Assembly (NCBI GenBank): GCA_963718635.1
Contig: OY970367.1
Span: 1,364,001 to 1,428,000, forward strand
Length of the DNA stretch: 64,000 nt
Origin: JAIOQJ01 sp963718635
GTDB lineage: Bacteria > Planctomycetota > Planctomycetia > Gemmatales > Gemmataceae
Direction: 5' to 3'
Part shown: positions 18,192-27,782 of the stretch, one piece after another
Layout of the letters: each line of letters begins with the position of its first letter
Position numbering within the stretch: position 1 is the first letter of the stretch
Made by a program: the position numbers and the translations under genes
Notes under the pieces: generated by a model
Told to the model about the DNA's origin: nothing
Database searches by the model: none
Seen by the model: the letters and a program-made list of their open reading frames with translations, nothing else

Positions 18192-19088
18192 TTAAGGGCG
18201 ATCCATTTTGACTCGCTTCAGCTTCAGCGGTTTTGGGTCGGGGATTGCTTCGCCATCGACAGTTAGCTTGGTCATTTGCCAGGTAATGTGGTCGGCATCA
18301 ACTTTAGTAAGGACGTTAGTCGCGGAAAGTTTTTTGCCGGCCGCTGTTTTGGCGGTTGTCTTGAGCGCCCACTTGTCGCCTTCCTTAGTCCAAACGGCTT
18401 CGCCGATGCCGCCGCCGGAGTAGAACGACCAGGAGTGAATCTGCTTCTCGACCGAATCCCAGCCGATCCATTGCGTGCCGCCGACAACCGGTACGCCGTT
18501 GAGCGTCGTTGCAAACGATGAAACGATGAAGTTCTGATTCTCAGCCCAGGCATAAGAAGCCTTGCCCGATTCGCCCTTCTCGGCTTCGCCGGTCCACTCG
18601 CCGATCAGCCACTCGATACCTTCAAAGTTCTTCGCGTGTGTCGGCGGATGAACGACCGAATCGTGCACGCTTTCAAAGTACCAGGCGCCATCTTTCTTCA
18701 CCACAACGGCGGAAAAGCGAGCAGCGGTTGGAGGTCCGCCGTCGGCCGGCGTGACTTCGGTAATCCCTTCCTCGAGCCCTACGTCAGCGGTCAACTGCTT
18801 CACGGAAATGACGTGAATCGCAAGCGTTGCCCCTTTGTTGTCGGCGAAGACTTTCGCGTAGAGTTTCTCGATGGCCGGCCGGCCTTTGTATTCGTTGCCT
18901 GCTTGGTCAACGTAAGTCGCTTCCTCGGTCCAGAAGGCGGCGACTGTCTTGGCATCGCCTTTGTTGAAGGCGGCGATGAAGTCTTGCGCCCGTTGGCCCT
19001 TGCCCGTGGGTGTTACTTCGGCGGCATGGCCGCTCCCGGCTAATTGGCCAATGACCAATGCCAGGCCCAGCAGTATCCGTGTGCTCAT
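18192..19088 (-). CDS. Secreted SgcJ/EcaC (SnoaL-like) family protein
   Basis: 298 residues with signal peptide MSTRILLGLALVIGQLAGSG. The first domain (about residues 30-150), beginning AQDFIAAFNKGDAKTVAAFW, is a cystatin/NTF2-like SnoaL domain of the TIGR02246 (SgcJ/EcaC) type; conserved tokens are the FN.GD...A.FW helix, GRPAIE and DGAWYFESVHDS. The second half (about 155-290) is a beta-rich domain with GEWTGEAE and WIGWDSVEKQIHSWSF, often found fused to it. AAGGAG lies 7 bases before ATG 19088. It follows another secreted-protein gene on the same strand; function unknown. Confidence 0.75.
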   Translation of the reverse strand: MSTRILLGLALVIGQLAGSGHAAEVTPTGKGQRAQDFIAAFNKGDAKTVAAFWTEEATYVDQAGNEYKGRPAIEKLYAKVFADNKGATLAIHVISVKQLTADVGLEEGITEVTPADGGPPTAARFSAVVVKKDGAWYFESVHDSVVHPPTHAKNFEGIEWLIGEWTGEAEKGESGKASYAWAENQNFIVSSFATTLNGVPVVGGTQWIGWDSVEKQIHSWSFYSGGGIGEAVWTKEGDKWALKTTAKTAAGKKLSATNVLTKVDADHITWQMTKLTVDGEAIPDPKPLKLKRVKMDRP

Positions 19089-19201
19089 GTAGAAATCTCC
19101 TTGTTGTCGTTGTGTCGCGTGATGAAAACCAATAATGCCATTGCCTCGAACTTCTGGTCTGTCGTCGGTTGGCGGCAGACCTTGTCTGAATGGACGGAAT
19201 G

Positions 19202-19990
19202 TCATTGCTCCGGCGTTTGGTAGTCGCCGTAAATATTCCAGGTATAAGTGTTGAATTTACCCCAGATAATTCGCGGCCCCCAAGAGTCGATGTCCTGATC
19301 GCCCGTTGCGGTCAACACTGTTGGATTCCACCGATGTTCAATCACATAGATGCGCTTTTCGCCTGGAGCAATTTGAATCTTCAGCCGGCCGTTTACGGAC
19401 AAATCGACGTATTGCGTGCTGAAGTTCGTGATCAAAACCTTACGGCCGATCCATTTCGGTTGATTCTCCAGCTTGACGGCGGCTGCATCATTGGCCATTG
19501 CCTCGTTGATACTTTGCTGCTGGTCTTTGGCGGCGGCAATCTCCCGATTAATTCGTGCGATCGTTGCTTCTTCCGCAGCCGCCTGTTGGGCGGCAAGCAA
19601 GACGGCGTGAGTTTCTTTCGGTTCGCGGCGTAGACTTGCCATGTCTGTCGCCTCGTTGATCAGCGCGTGCGAAGTGACGCTCGCTTTTTTGCCCGCGATT
19701 CTTTCGGCCGAGGCCAGCTCCATCGCTGCACTCGCCATGGCCACGGGATCGGACTCTCGGCGAGCGGCCGCAATGCGCGACCCGAGCGTGCTCAAGGTTG
19801 CGAACGGCAGGCCTAGCTCTTTACGAAAATTCAAGCATGCAACCGCCTGCTTTTTCCTGATGCGGGAATCGACCACTTCCTTGTCGGCCGTTGCGGGGTC
19901 ATCCTTCTTTGGCTGTTGCGCCTGAGAGAAAGTGGCTGTCGCAACTAACGCAGTCAAAGCCAGACTGGCGACATACGGCAAGCGAACCAT
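19202..19990 (-). CDS. Secreted uncharacterised protein
   Basis: 262 residues starting with signal peptide MVRLPYVASLALTALVATAT (cut near SQAQ). A long helical, alanine-rich central region (about residues 60-170, AAQQAAAEEATIARINREIA) is followed by a beta-rich C-terminus with KVLITNFSTQYVDLSVNGRL and IYVIEHRWNPTVLTA, resembling a small beta sandwich. The family is unfamiliar to me. It lies between the sulfatase cluster and the SgcJ-like gene, separated from the former by a hairpin terminator. Confidence 0.6.
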   Translation of the reverse strand: MVRLPYVASLALTALVATATFSQAQQPKKDDPATADKEVVDSRIRKKQAVACLNFRKELGLPFATLSTLGSRIAAARRESDPVAMASAAMELASAERIAGKKASVTSHALINEATDMASLRREPKETHAVLLAAQQAAAEEATIARINREIAAAKDQQQSINEAMANDAAAVKLENQPKWIGRKVLITNFSTQYVDLSVNGRLKIQIAPGEKRIYVIEHRWNPTVLTATGDQDIDSWGPRIIWGKFNTYTWNIYGDYQTPEQ

Positions 19991-20072
19991 GGCTAATTCC
20001 TAAGTGAGACGATTTCGTGGATTTGAACGTTTCGGCGAACTACCTGCGATAGGGTTTGTATAAATTTAGCCG

Positions 20073-20113
20073 AAAACGTAAGCGAGGAGACGATTACTCC
20101 TCGCTTCGTTACG
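20073..20113 (-). terminator. Hairpin terminator after the sulfatase cluster
   Basis: Inverted arms AAGCGAGGAG (20080-20089) and CTCCTCGCTT (20097-20106) with a 7-base loop; on the minus strand the stem is followed by ACGTTTTCGG. It lies 53 bases past the last sulfatase and ahead of the next secreted-protein gene, so it probably ends the FGE-sulfatase transcript. Confidence 0.6.
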
Positions 20114-20165
20114 GTCAACTGTTAGTTGCTTTGCCCGATTTCCTAGGCGCTGCTTCGTCAGCACA

Positions 20166-21992
20166 TCATTGGGCGTGATGCTCCCGGATCATTGCTTCAA
20201 TCTTTTTCTTGATCGCATCCAAATTGAACGAAGCGGGATCCTGCATCGGCGGGTAATCAATTGCCGTCAACGCCAATGCGCCGACCTTCTTCTGAACAAA
20301 CACGAATCGCCAGAATTCGCGTGCGTAGAAATCGTTCATGTAACCGCCGCCGAGGTCATTCAACGTTTGTCCACCGGTCGACGGAGTACGCTCGAACGGA
20401 TCTTGGCGCAAGTTCACGATCGTGGGCATATCGGTCGTGACCTTCGCGCCCGGCCAGCCTTGCGGCTGTTGGTAGAACTGGTATTTGAAATCGCCAATTC
20501 GGACGGCGCCTAAGTGTGGGCCGCCGAAGTAAAAGAATTCATCTCGCTTTGAGGGGCCTTTGCCGAGCAACAGGTCCAGCTGGTTATAGCCGTCGAGGTG
20601 GTTCTTGTAGGTGCGATCACCAAGCTTCACTCCCTTTAGAAGTTCGTCGGTGATGTTCGGGTTGCCGGCGGCGGCGACCATGGTCGGGAACCAATCGAGA
20701 CCAGAAAACATGCCGTTTTCGACTGTTCCGGCCTTAATATGTCCCGGCCAGCGCGCGATGCACGGCGCGCGGAAACCGCCTTCCATCACCGTGCCCTTGG
20801 TACCCTTGAAAGGCGTCATGCCGCCGTCCGGCCAGGTGAACACTTCGGCGCCGTTGTCGGTGCTGAAGACGAGGAGTGTGTTATCGGCTTCGCCGATGTC
20901 TTCCAAATGTTTCATGATGGCGCCGACGGAATCATCCAGTTGCGTCATGCCGGCTTCTTCGAGGCCATAGTTAGTCTTGAAGTTCATCTGCTTTTGATAC
21001 TTCTGGCCTAAGAACGTGAATACGTGCATGCGCGTCGTATTGTGCCAGAGGAAGAAGGGTTTGCCGTCCTTCTTGGCCTTGTCCATGAAAGCTTTCGAAC
21101 TCTCGACCAATACTTCGTCGAAGGTCTCCATGTCGTGCTTGGAGCCGGGAGGGCCTGCCTGCCAGTTTTGGTGGTCCGCCGTCATGTTTTTGAAGGGACG
21201 CAAGGGGCCTTCATCGACGATCTTCTGTTTGCCGACCTTGCCCCAGCGCGGATCGACCGTGTCGTCGTCCTTGTCGGTCGCCCAGCAATGCACTAATTGG
21301 CGGGGCCCGTAGGTGTTGTAAAACTCCGGGTCCGAAGGGAACGAATACCAGAACGGGTCCGACATAGCGTCGAGGTGATATAGGTAGCCAAAGAACTCGT
21401 CGAAGCCATGCAATGTCGGCAAGAACTTGTTCAAGTCACCGAGGTGATTTTTGCCGAACTGGCCAGTGGCATAACCTTGCGCCTTCAGTGCAGTGGCGAT
21501 CGTGCAGGCCTGGGCCGGCATGCCGACGTCGGCCCCGGCTTGGCCAACGGTCGTCAGACCCGTACGAAGGGGGATTTCGCCCGTTATGAAACTAGCGCGA
21601 CCGGCCGTGCAGCTCGCCTCGGCATAATAGTCGGTGAAGAGCATTCCCTCTTTGGCAAGTTTATCGAGGTTCGGCGTCTTGCCCGACATGATCCCACGGT
21701 GGTAGGCGCCGATGTTGAACCAGCCGACGTCGTCGCCCATGATGTAAACGATGTTCGGCTTCTTGCCGCTGGCCGGTTTGTCGTCCTTCTGGGCCATGGC
21801 GAGCAGATCGCCTTTGTTGACGTCGCAGCAGCTCGGCTTATCGGCGGGCAGGCTAAGTTTGTCGGCAACGACGGGACTCGTCGAAGCCGCGCCAACCTGC
21901 GGCGAGCCGAAGTGGCCGGCTGCCGCTATATAGCCGAGCAGCGCGCCAGCGGCGAGCACTGCCAGCATCTGTACCTTCATGTTGCGAAGCAC
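20166..21992 (-). CDS. Membrane-anchored arylsulfatase-type sulfatase (CTAGR motif)
   Basis: 608-residue type I sulfatase, predicted exported and anchored by an N-terminal helix (residues 8-25). Metal-site start PNIVYIMGDDVGW (D87, D88); modification motif C128-T-A-G-R, a C-x-A-x-R variant of the usual C-x-P-x-R in which Cys becomes formylglycine; GKNHLGD and STDNGAEVFTWPDGG complete the site. GTG 21992 has GGAG 7 bases before it. It is the third gene of an FGE-sulfatase-sulfatase cluster, so its activating enzyme is encoded alongside. Natural substrate unknown; planctomycete sulfatases often act on sulfated polysaccharides, but this arylsulfatase subtype could act on small sulfate esters. 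Confidence 0.9.
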   Translation of the reverse strand: MLRNMKVQMLAVLAAGALLGYIAAAGHFGSPQVGAASTSPVVADKLSLPADKPSCCDVNKGDLLAMAQKDDKPASGKKPNIVYIMGDDVGWFNIGAYHRGIMSGKTPNLDKLAKEGMLFTDYYAEASCTAGRASFITGEIPLRTGLTTVGQAGADVGMPAQACTIATALKAQGYATGQFGKNHLGDLNKFLPTLHGFDEFFGYLYHLDAMSDPFWYSFPSDPEFYNTYGPRQLVHCWATDKDDDTVDPRWGKVGKQKIVDEGPLRPFKNMTADHQNWQAGPPGSKHDMETFDEVLVESSKAFMDKAKKDGKPFFLWHNTTRMHVFTFLGQKYQKQMNFKTNYGLEEAGMTQLDDSVGAIMKHLEDIGEADNTLLVFSTDNGAEVFTWPDGGMTPFKGTKGTVMEGGFRAPCIARWPGHIKAGTVENGMFSGLDWFPTMVAAAGNPNITDELLKGVKLGDRTYKNHLDGYNQLDLLLGKGPSKRDEFFYFGGPHLGAVRIGDFKYQFYQQPQGWPGAKVTTDMPTIVNLRQDPFERTPSTGGQTLNDLGGGYMNDFYAREFWRFVFVQKKVGALALTAIDYPPMQDPASFNLDAIKKKIEAMIREHHAQ

Positions 21993-22073
21993 TGAGAGTC
22001 TCCATTTCCATGATGATTTGCCAACACCGACGTGATGGTGGCTATGCTTTCTTGGGCGGACAGCAATTTACAT

Positions 22074-24591
22074 CTAATCGCGCTTGCCGTTCTTGTCTTG
22101 TATAGCCTTCTTCTCTTCGAGGCCCAGTTGCTCCGGCCCGAGTTTGACGGTTAATTTGGCGATCTTTCCGGTGAAGCGGAACGGCACCTGGTAATCTTTG
22201 TCGTCCACTGGAGTGCGCGTATCGACGCCCACGTCGAAGGTTTCGTCGATCGCCATGAGGAACGGAATGGTGTGCGGAACCTTTTTGGAGTCGACTTCCG
22301 TGCTGTCTACCTTCATGACGCCGGCGCCGCCCTTGCCGAAGCCGGGACCGTCGTATGTGAAGTCGAAAACGATAGTGTGTTTGCCCGGCGCGAGAGCCTC
22401 CTTGCCTTCCCAGCGGAAACGCTCCAGGTCCAGGAAGTTGTAGGTGAATACGGGCTTGCCCTTGAGCAAATAGAGGCCGTAGCCACCGAAACGACCGCCG
22501 AGGGTGGCGAGCATCCCCTCGCCGCCGTCCTTGGGAATTTCGACCTCGGCCGTGATCGTGTACGACTTGTTCAGGATGCTGGGCGCGTTGCCAATGGGGA
22601 TACCGGGCATTTCACCCGAGTAGGTGAAAACCGTTCGTCCGGCGGTTGCGCTCGGCCTTGACGTGACAAGTCGCGTAAGTACCGAATTATCCAACGGAAA
22701 CACGTTGTATCTCGTCGCTTCCACCAAGAACAGTTCCTTCATCTCGCGTAGCTTGTCCGGCATCTTGGCTGCGAGATCGTTGCTCTCCGAATAGTCGTCG
22801 GCGATATTGTAAAGCTCCCACTTGTAGCCGTTGACGACCTCGGGCATCGCAACCGTTCCCATGAGCCAGGGCGGCGCGGGCGGCGTCGTGGCGGCGATCC
22901 AACCGTCGTGGTAGATCGCGCGATTGCCAAACATTTCGAAGTACTGTGTCGTGCGTTTCGAACGTGCCTTGGCGTTGGCCTTCTCCCAAGTGTAAGCCAT
23001 GCTCACGCCTTCGATCGGCCGTTGCGTAATGCCGTTGACCATTACCGGCTGCGGAATTCCCGACGCTTCGAGGATAGTCGGCACGATGTCGATCATATGG
23101 TGGAATTGCGTGCGGATGCCGCCGACGTCTTTGATCCGGTTTGGCCACGACATCACCATGCCCTGCCGGGTGCCGCCAAAATGCGAAGCCACCTGCTTGG
23201 TCCATTTGAACGGAGTATCGAACGCCCACGACCACGCGACCGACATGTGCGGATACGTCGCGGCTGAACCCCACGCATCGTAAGCCTTCATCATTTCAGG
23301 AATAGGCAGCTTGAGAATGCTGTTGTATGCAGTCATTTGGTTCGGCGTGCCGAGCAACGTGCCCTCGGCGCTAGTGCCGTTGTCGCCGCTGATGTAGATG
23401 ATCAAGGTGTTGTCGAGCTTGCCCAGGTCGTCCACTTGCTGGATCACGCGACCGATTTCATGGTCGGTGTAAGCCGCGTAGGCGGCAAAAACCTCGGCCT
23501 CGCGCGAAGAGTTTTTTCTCGTCGGGAGTCAGCGTATCCCACTCCGGCAGAATGTCTTTCGGCCAGGGCGTCAGCACCGTATTCGCCGGGATCACGCCGA
23601 GCTTCTTCTGGTTGGCGAAGATCTCCTCACGCAGCTTGTTCCAGCCCATGTCGAATTTGCCTTTGAACTTCTCGATCCATTCCTTCGTCGGCTGGTGCGG
23701 CGAGTGGGTGCCGCCAGGAACGTAGTAAACAAAGAACGGCTTGTCGGGCGCAGCCGCGTCAAGCTGCTTCACATGCTTGATCGCCTCGTCGGCCATATCA
23801 GTAATCAGGTTGTAGCCGGGTTTGCCGACCCAGGGAAAAACTTGGGTCGTATTTTGGAATAGGTAGGGCGTCCACTGGTCGGTTTCGCCGCCCATGAAGC
23901 CATAGAAGTAATCGAAACCCATTCCGACGGGCCACTGTGTGAAAGGCCCTGCCGTGCTGTATTGAAAGCTGGGCGTGTTGTGATTCTTGCCAAACCACGA
24001 TGTTGCATACCCGTTTTGCTTCAGGATTTCGCCGACGGTCGCATTCTCGACGCCGATGATGGAATTGTAGCCGGGATAGCCGGTCGACAGTTCGCCGATC
24101 TGTCCGGAGCCGACGGAGTGATGGTTGCGTCCCGTAATTAGGGCGGCGCGAGTCGGCGAGCACAGAGCGGTTGAATGGAACTGCGTATAGCGGAGCCCTG
24201 CCTTGGCGATCCGGTCCATTGCCGGTGTCGGGACGACGCCGCCGAAAGTGCCGGAAACGCCGTAGCCCTGGTCGTCGGTCATGATGAGAAGCACATTAGG
24301 CGCGCCCTTGGGAGGCACCGTCTGCGGCAGCCAATATTGCGTGGAGTCCTTGGCGCTGAGGTTGATTGTGCCGCCGAATTTTGGCGACGGATTCGGAAGA
24401 TACTTTCCATCAATGGTTTCCGTGGCGCTGGGAGACCCCGGCACGCTAGTCGCCTGCTGGCCGCTGGGCGCAGCGGTTTTTTCGTCGTTGGCGCCGAGCA
24501 ACGAAGCAATCTTGCCGGTTGCCGCTACGTAGCCAAGCAGGCTTCCGAGGACTACCAGCAATAGTCCTCGCAGTTTCGTCGCCTTGGACAT
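22074..24591 (-). CDS. Membrane-anchored sulfatase (CSPTR motif, frameshift near 23508)
   Basis: About 838-residue arylsulfatase. N-terminal anchor helix (residues 8-24); NVLLIMTDDQGYG metal site; canonical modification motif C144-S-P-T-R; GKNHNTPSFQ. Near 23508, in an alternating GC stretch, two bases appear to be missing: the expected KKLFAREAEVFAAYAAYTDH EIGR region is split between frames. The second part continues SGDNGTSAEGT, then a C-terminal beta domain typical of long arylsulfatases. AAGGAG lies 7 bases before ATG 24591. Located 72 bases after the FGE gene and 81 before the other sulfatase, so the three are probably one operon. Confidence 0.85.
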
Positions 24592-24663
24592 CAATGCTCT
24601 CCTTGAGGAAAAACGGTCACCGGGCCGCGCATGCGCGCTCGCCACAGGCTCACGGCTAACAGT

Positions 24664-25716
24664 TTAAGGCGTCTTCACGCACCGAAAACCCAAATGCGAC
24701 ATCCCCGAATCGGGCGTGCACCCCATGCGAGCGCTCGGTCGATAGTTGAAGCAATATTCCACACAGCAGAGAAACGAGCCGCCGCGATGGACGCGCTCGG
24801 GAGCATGTTGGCGCGGGTCGAAACTCGACTCGGGTCCTATGGGATTGACGAGGAGCGCTTGCCCTTTGGTCAGTTCGTAGGCGTTCGGTAGAAACCAGTC
24901 GGCGCACCACTGCCAAACGTTGCCGGCCATGTCATATAAGCCATAGCCATTCGCTGGGAATGTCTTAACCGGCGACGTGCGGATGTAGCCGTCTTTTGCC
25001 GAATTCTTATCGGGGAAATGGCCTTGGAAGTTATTGCACTGTGGATGCTCTTCGGAGAAGTTATCGTCGCCCCAGACATAGCGTTTGCCGTCCATGCCGC
25101 CGCGTGCCGCGTACTCCCACTCGGCTTCGGTGGGCAAGCGCTTACCAGCCCAAACCGCATATGCCTCCGCGTCAAACCACGATACGTGTACGACGGGGTA
25201 ATCGTCCTTCCCGTCGATGTCGCTGTTTGGGCCTTCAGGGTGACGCCAACTCGCGCCGGGTGTCCACTTCCACCATTGGCTTGCATCGGTGAGTTTCACG
25301 GGATGATCGGGCGACACAAACACGATCGACGCGGGCACCAGATGTTCCTTCTTAGGCGGAGCACGCCCCGGCGCCGCGTAGCGCATGATGTCATCGACTG
25401 TTGGCGTCTTTTCCGCTGTAGTGACGTACCCGGTCGCCTCGACGAATGCGCGGAACTGCGCGTTGGTGACGTCCGTCTCGTCCATGAAAAAGCGATCGAC
25501 GCGGACACGATGCGCGGGCCGTTCGGCTTTCATCGCGAGCGCTTCGTCGCTGCCCATCGTAAACTCGCCAGCGGGAATGAGCACCATTCCAAAAGGTGGT
25601 GGGGCAATGGATGCCGATTGATTCGATGGCGTTGAGCGGGCGGCAACGGTCACTAGCACGTAAGTGGAGACAGCCGCGACGCCGGCTAAGCCAGCGAGTA
25701 CAAAAAACCGCTTCAT
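24664..25716 (-). CDS. Formylglycine-generating enzyme family protein (SUMF1-like)
   Basis: 350 residues; converts the sulfatase motif cysteine to formylglycine in the exported compartment. N-terminal membrane helix (residues 4-25), then FGMVLIPAGEFTMGSDEA, DETDVTNAQFRAFVEATGYV, YPVVHVSWFDAEAYAVWAGK, RLPTEAEWEYAARGG, YDMAGNVWQWCADW and GGSFLCCVEYCFNYRPSARM. C317 and C322 are spaced as the copper-binding catalytic pair of characterised FGEs, so it is expected to be active. First gene of the cluster upstream of two sulfatases, its likely clients. Confidence 0.9.
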   Translation of the reverse strand: MKRFFVLAGLAGVAAVSTYVLVTVAARSTPSNQSASIAPPPFGMVLIPAGEFTMGSDEALAMKAERPAHRVRVDRFFMDETDVTNAQFRAFVEATGYVTTAEKTPTVDDIMRYAAPGRAPPKKEHLVPASIVFVSPDHPVKLTDASQWWKWTPGASWRHPEGPNSDIDGKDDYPVVHVSWFDAEAYAVWAGKRLPTEAEWEYAARGGMDGKRYVWGDDNFSEEHPQCNNFQGHFPDKNSAKDGYIRTSPVKTFPANGYGLYDMAGNVWQWCADWFLPNAYELTKGQALLVNPIGPESSFDPRQHAPERVHRGGSFLCCVEYCFNYRPSARMGCTPDSGMSHLGFRCVKTP

Positions 25717-26041
25717 GTGATGTCAATCCAGATGCGCTGAGCAATGGACGTGTGGCGTAAGGCGTCGGCTTACGCGTTCGGCACTCTGACAATGTGCGTA
25801 ATTCGCGTTTGTAAACAAGTCCAAAAAACGGGCAATCATCAATATTTCATAATGGTGACGTCAGCTCGATCTGAATGCTTGCAACCGATCTGGTGACTCA
25901 TGGCTCGTCCGACATCGGCCCCCGCAACCGGCCGAATTCGCCGTTTGAATGCGACAGACTTTGATGAGCTGGCGGTCGCGGGCTATCGATTTTATTTCAG
26001 CCAGCTCGATCAAGGGGCGTTTCACGGCGATGCACCCTCAA
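25717..26041. other. Intergenic region upstream of FGE gene
   Basis: 325 bases likely holding the FGE-sulfatase promoter. A GCGTAAG-n7-CTTACGC hairpin (about 25754-25774) shares the GCGTAAG word with other repeats of the window. An open frame from 25900 runs through the terminator and is not supported as a gene. Confidence 0.35.
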
Positions 26042-26083
26042 AAAAAAGAGGGCGGAACCTAAGTTCCGCCCTCTTTTGCTTTT
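26042..26083. terminator. Bidirectional rho-independent terminator
   Basis: Perfect stem of GAGGGCGGAACnnnn with its complement (about 26048-26073), flanked by an A-run on the left and a T-run on the right, so it can stop transcription in both directions. It lies 20 bases beyond the stop of the PEP-CTERM gene. Confidence 0.85.
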
Positions 26084-26102
26084 TTGAATTCTGCGCAGAC
26101 GC

Positions 26103-26693
26103 TTAGGCCTGGCGGCGGCGGCGAACGAAAGCCGCAAAGGGCAGGCCGATGGCGAAGAGGGCGAGCGTGGCCGGTTCGGGAACCCCGGTCGTAATTGCAC
26201 TGCCTGAGCCGGGAACCAGGGTTTCCGTGATATTGCTGTCGGGTTGGCCATCGATTTGACGATGGGTCAAGGCGGTGAACTCCGTGGTCGTTTGCGAAGG
26301 AGCGTTAGTGGAAACGACGGAGAAATTATTCAGGCCGGTCTGGCCGATTAGAGTCGCTGCACCCGTGTAGGTCCAAGTCAAATCGGGCAGAGTGGCGTCG
26401 TTTGCCGGAACCGTGCCGGGAGGCGTACGTCCGACATTTGAGACGCTCAGGGTGAAATTGGCCGGCTGCACGTTCGATTGAGGCACCAGCCCGGCGAAGT
26501 CGTAAATCGTAAAGTAATCGCCCGTCTTGAGGGTAGAATCTGAAGTCAAGACGACGCCATAGGTGTAGCGCGTGTTGCCGTCTTGTTGCAGGGTCGGCGT
26601 CGCCGAGACCGGCAACAGGCCGGCTTCCGCGCGGGTTGCCATCACGACAAAGGTCAGCGCGGCCAGCGTTCGGGTCCAATTGCGAAATTTCAT
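26103..26693 (-). CDS. PEP-CTERM sorting domain protein, copy 1
   Basis: 196 residues. Signal peptide RTLAALTFVVMATRAEA, an extracellular beta-rich part (YTYGVVLTSDSTLKTGDYFT, DFAGLVPQSNVQPANFTLSV, FTALTHRQIDGQPDSNI), and the C-terminal sorting signal VPEPATLALFAIGLPFAAFV followed by RRRRQA. PEP-CTERM signals direct exported proteins to exosortase-dependent processing; no exosortase is in the window. AGGAGG lies 8 bases before ATG 26693. A paralogue of about 45 percent identity lies 1.1 kb upstream across a large non-coding repeat. Confidence 0.85.
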   Translation of the reverse strand: MKFRNWTRTLAALTFVVMATRAEAGLLPVSATPTLQQDGNTRYTYGVVLTSDSTLKTGDYFTIYDFAGLVPQSNVQPANFTLSVSNVGRTPPGTVPANDATLPDLTWTYTGAATLIGQTGLNNFSVVSTNAPSQTTTEFTALTHRQIDGQPDSNITETLVPGSGSAITTGVPEPATLALFAIGLPFAAFVRRRRQA

Positions 26694-26935
26694 GGTCCTT
26701 ATTCCTCCTGAAGTCAAACGGCACTTAGTGAAAGTTTCTGAAGCCGCGGCAAGCCAGCCGAGAATCAAACAATTTCCTGGTGTCGGACGCGGTTCGGGTT
26801 TGCGGTACGTCGCGGGCTTTACATCAATCGAGGCGGACAATAGCGGTGAAAATGGGGGAAGTCAACAGGAGGATTTTTCACGTGCCGAAGTGATGTTTGC
26901 TGCAAAAACGATTTTGCTCAAACTGCGGGCGTAAG

Positions 26936-27775
26936 CTACGTGGCCGTATCTCAAATGGCTGCGCAGTTCGAGGTGGCCGCGTTCGTTAGAACGAGCGAAT
27001 GCGACAAAAGAATCGTGCCTTGACGTATACGCCGGCAAGCTTGATGCTCGAAAAAAGATTTATCCGGAACAGCGCCTAAGCTAGTGCATGGGATTTCGCG
27101 CAAGCGCGTTCGATGGGACCTCGTTGAGCCGGGACGCGAAGGCTCTGCGCAGCGGAGCGCTTTCGGCAGGCAAGCGCTCCGCTGCGCAAAGCCTTCGCCT
27201 GGAGGCTAGCGAAGTAAGCTCCCGAGTCGCTTCTGGAAATATTTCCAGAAGCGACTTTCCAATTAAATCGTGGAAAAACGAACGTTTCAAATGCTGAATT
27301 CGGATTGCGGATTGTGGAATGAAATGAAAGTCAAACAGGTGGCATTCAATGGCCCATCATTCTGACGTACCGCCTTCGGGAAATATTTCCCGAAGGTGAA
27401 ACCCGAGAAAATCGTGGGAAAACGCTTTGGGAAAATCCGCAATGCGGAATTCGGAATGAAATGAAAATCAAACAGATGACAATCAATGGCGGAAAATAGT
27501 TCCGAAAGGTCAGCGGCGTAATGGTTTTCACCGACCCTTCAGGAAATATTTCCTGAAGGGCTTTCCCAAGAAAATCGTGGGAAAACGAACGACGCTTTGT
27601 TAGGCGGACGCGCAAGCGACGGAGCAAAAGCGAAGCGAACACGACCGATGGTCGCCTTTCGCGAACCGAAAGGCGACACTGGTTCGCCACGGCGGCAAAA
27701 AGCTATCGGTTGATATTCGGGAAATATTTCCTGAAGGTCAAACCCGAGAAAATCGTGGGAAAACAAAAGGCTGTT
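26936..27775. repeat. Large composite non-coding repeat, left copy
   Basis: About 840 bases that recur, inverted, at about 37905-38687. Order of shared blocks: a 140-base outer block (GCTA..GGCCGT.TCTCAAAT ... GAATGCGACAA ... AATCGTGCC ... GCCTAAGCTAGT.CATG), a GACCTCGTT block, a GCTCCGCTGCGCAAAGCC block, then four dyads centred on GGAAATATTTCC at 27225-27256, 27373-27396, 27535-27560 and 27717-27736, each followed within about 10-20 bases by an AATCGTGGGAAAAC-like box. GCGGAATTCGGAAT motifs and ATCAATGG/TCAATGGCCC blocks lie between dyads, and a GGTCGCCTTTCGC block before the last. No credible gene is encoded. Confidence 0.85.
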
Positions 27776-27782
27776 CAAAAAT

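Noticed and set aside
25900..26106. Possible 68-residue gene
   Set aside because: The frame runs through the bidirectional terminator and into the PEP-CTERM gene end; no family resemblance.
27346..27778. Open frames in the large repeats giving FPRFS / PSGNIS peptides
   Set aside because: The frames simply translate the palindrome and its box, differ between copies, and lack ribosome-binding sites.
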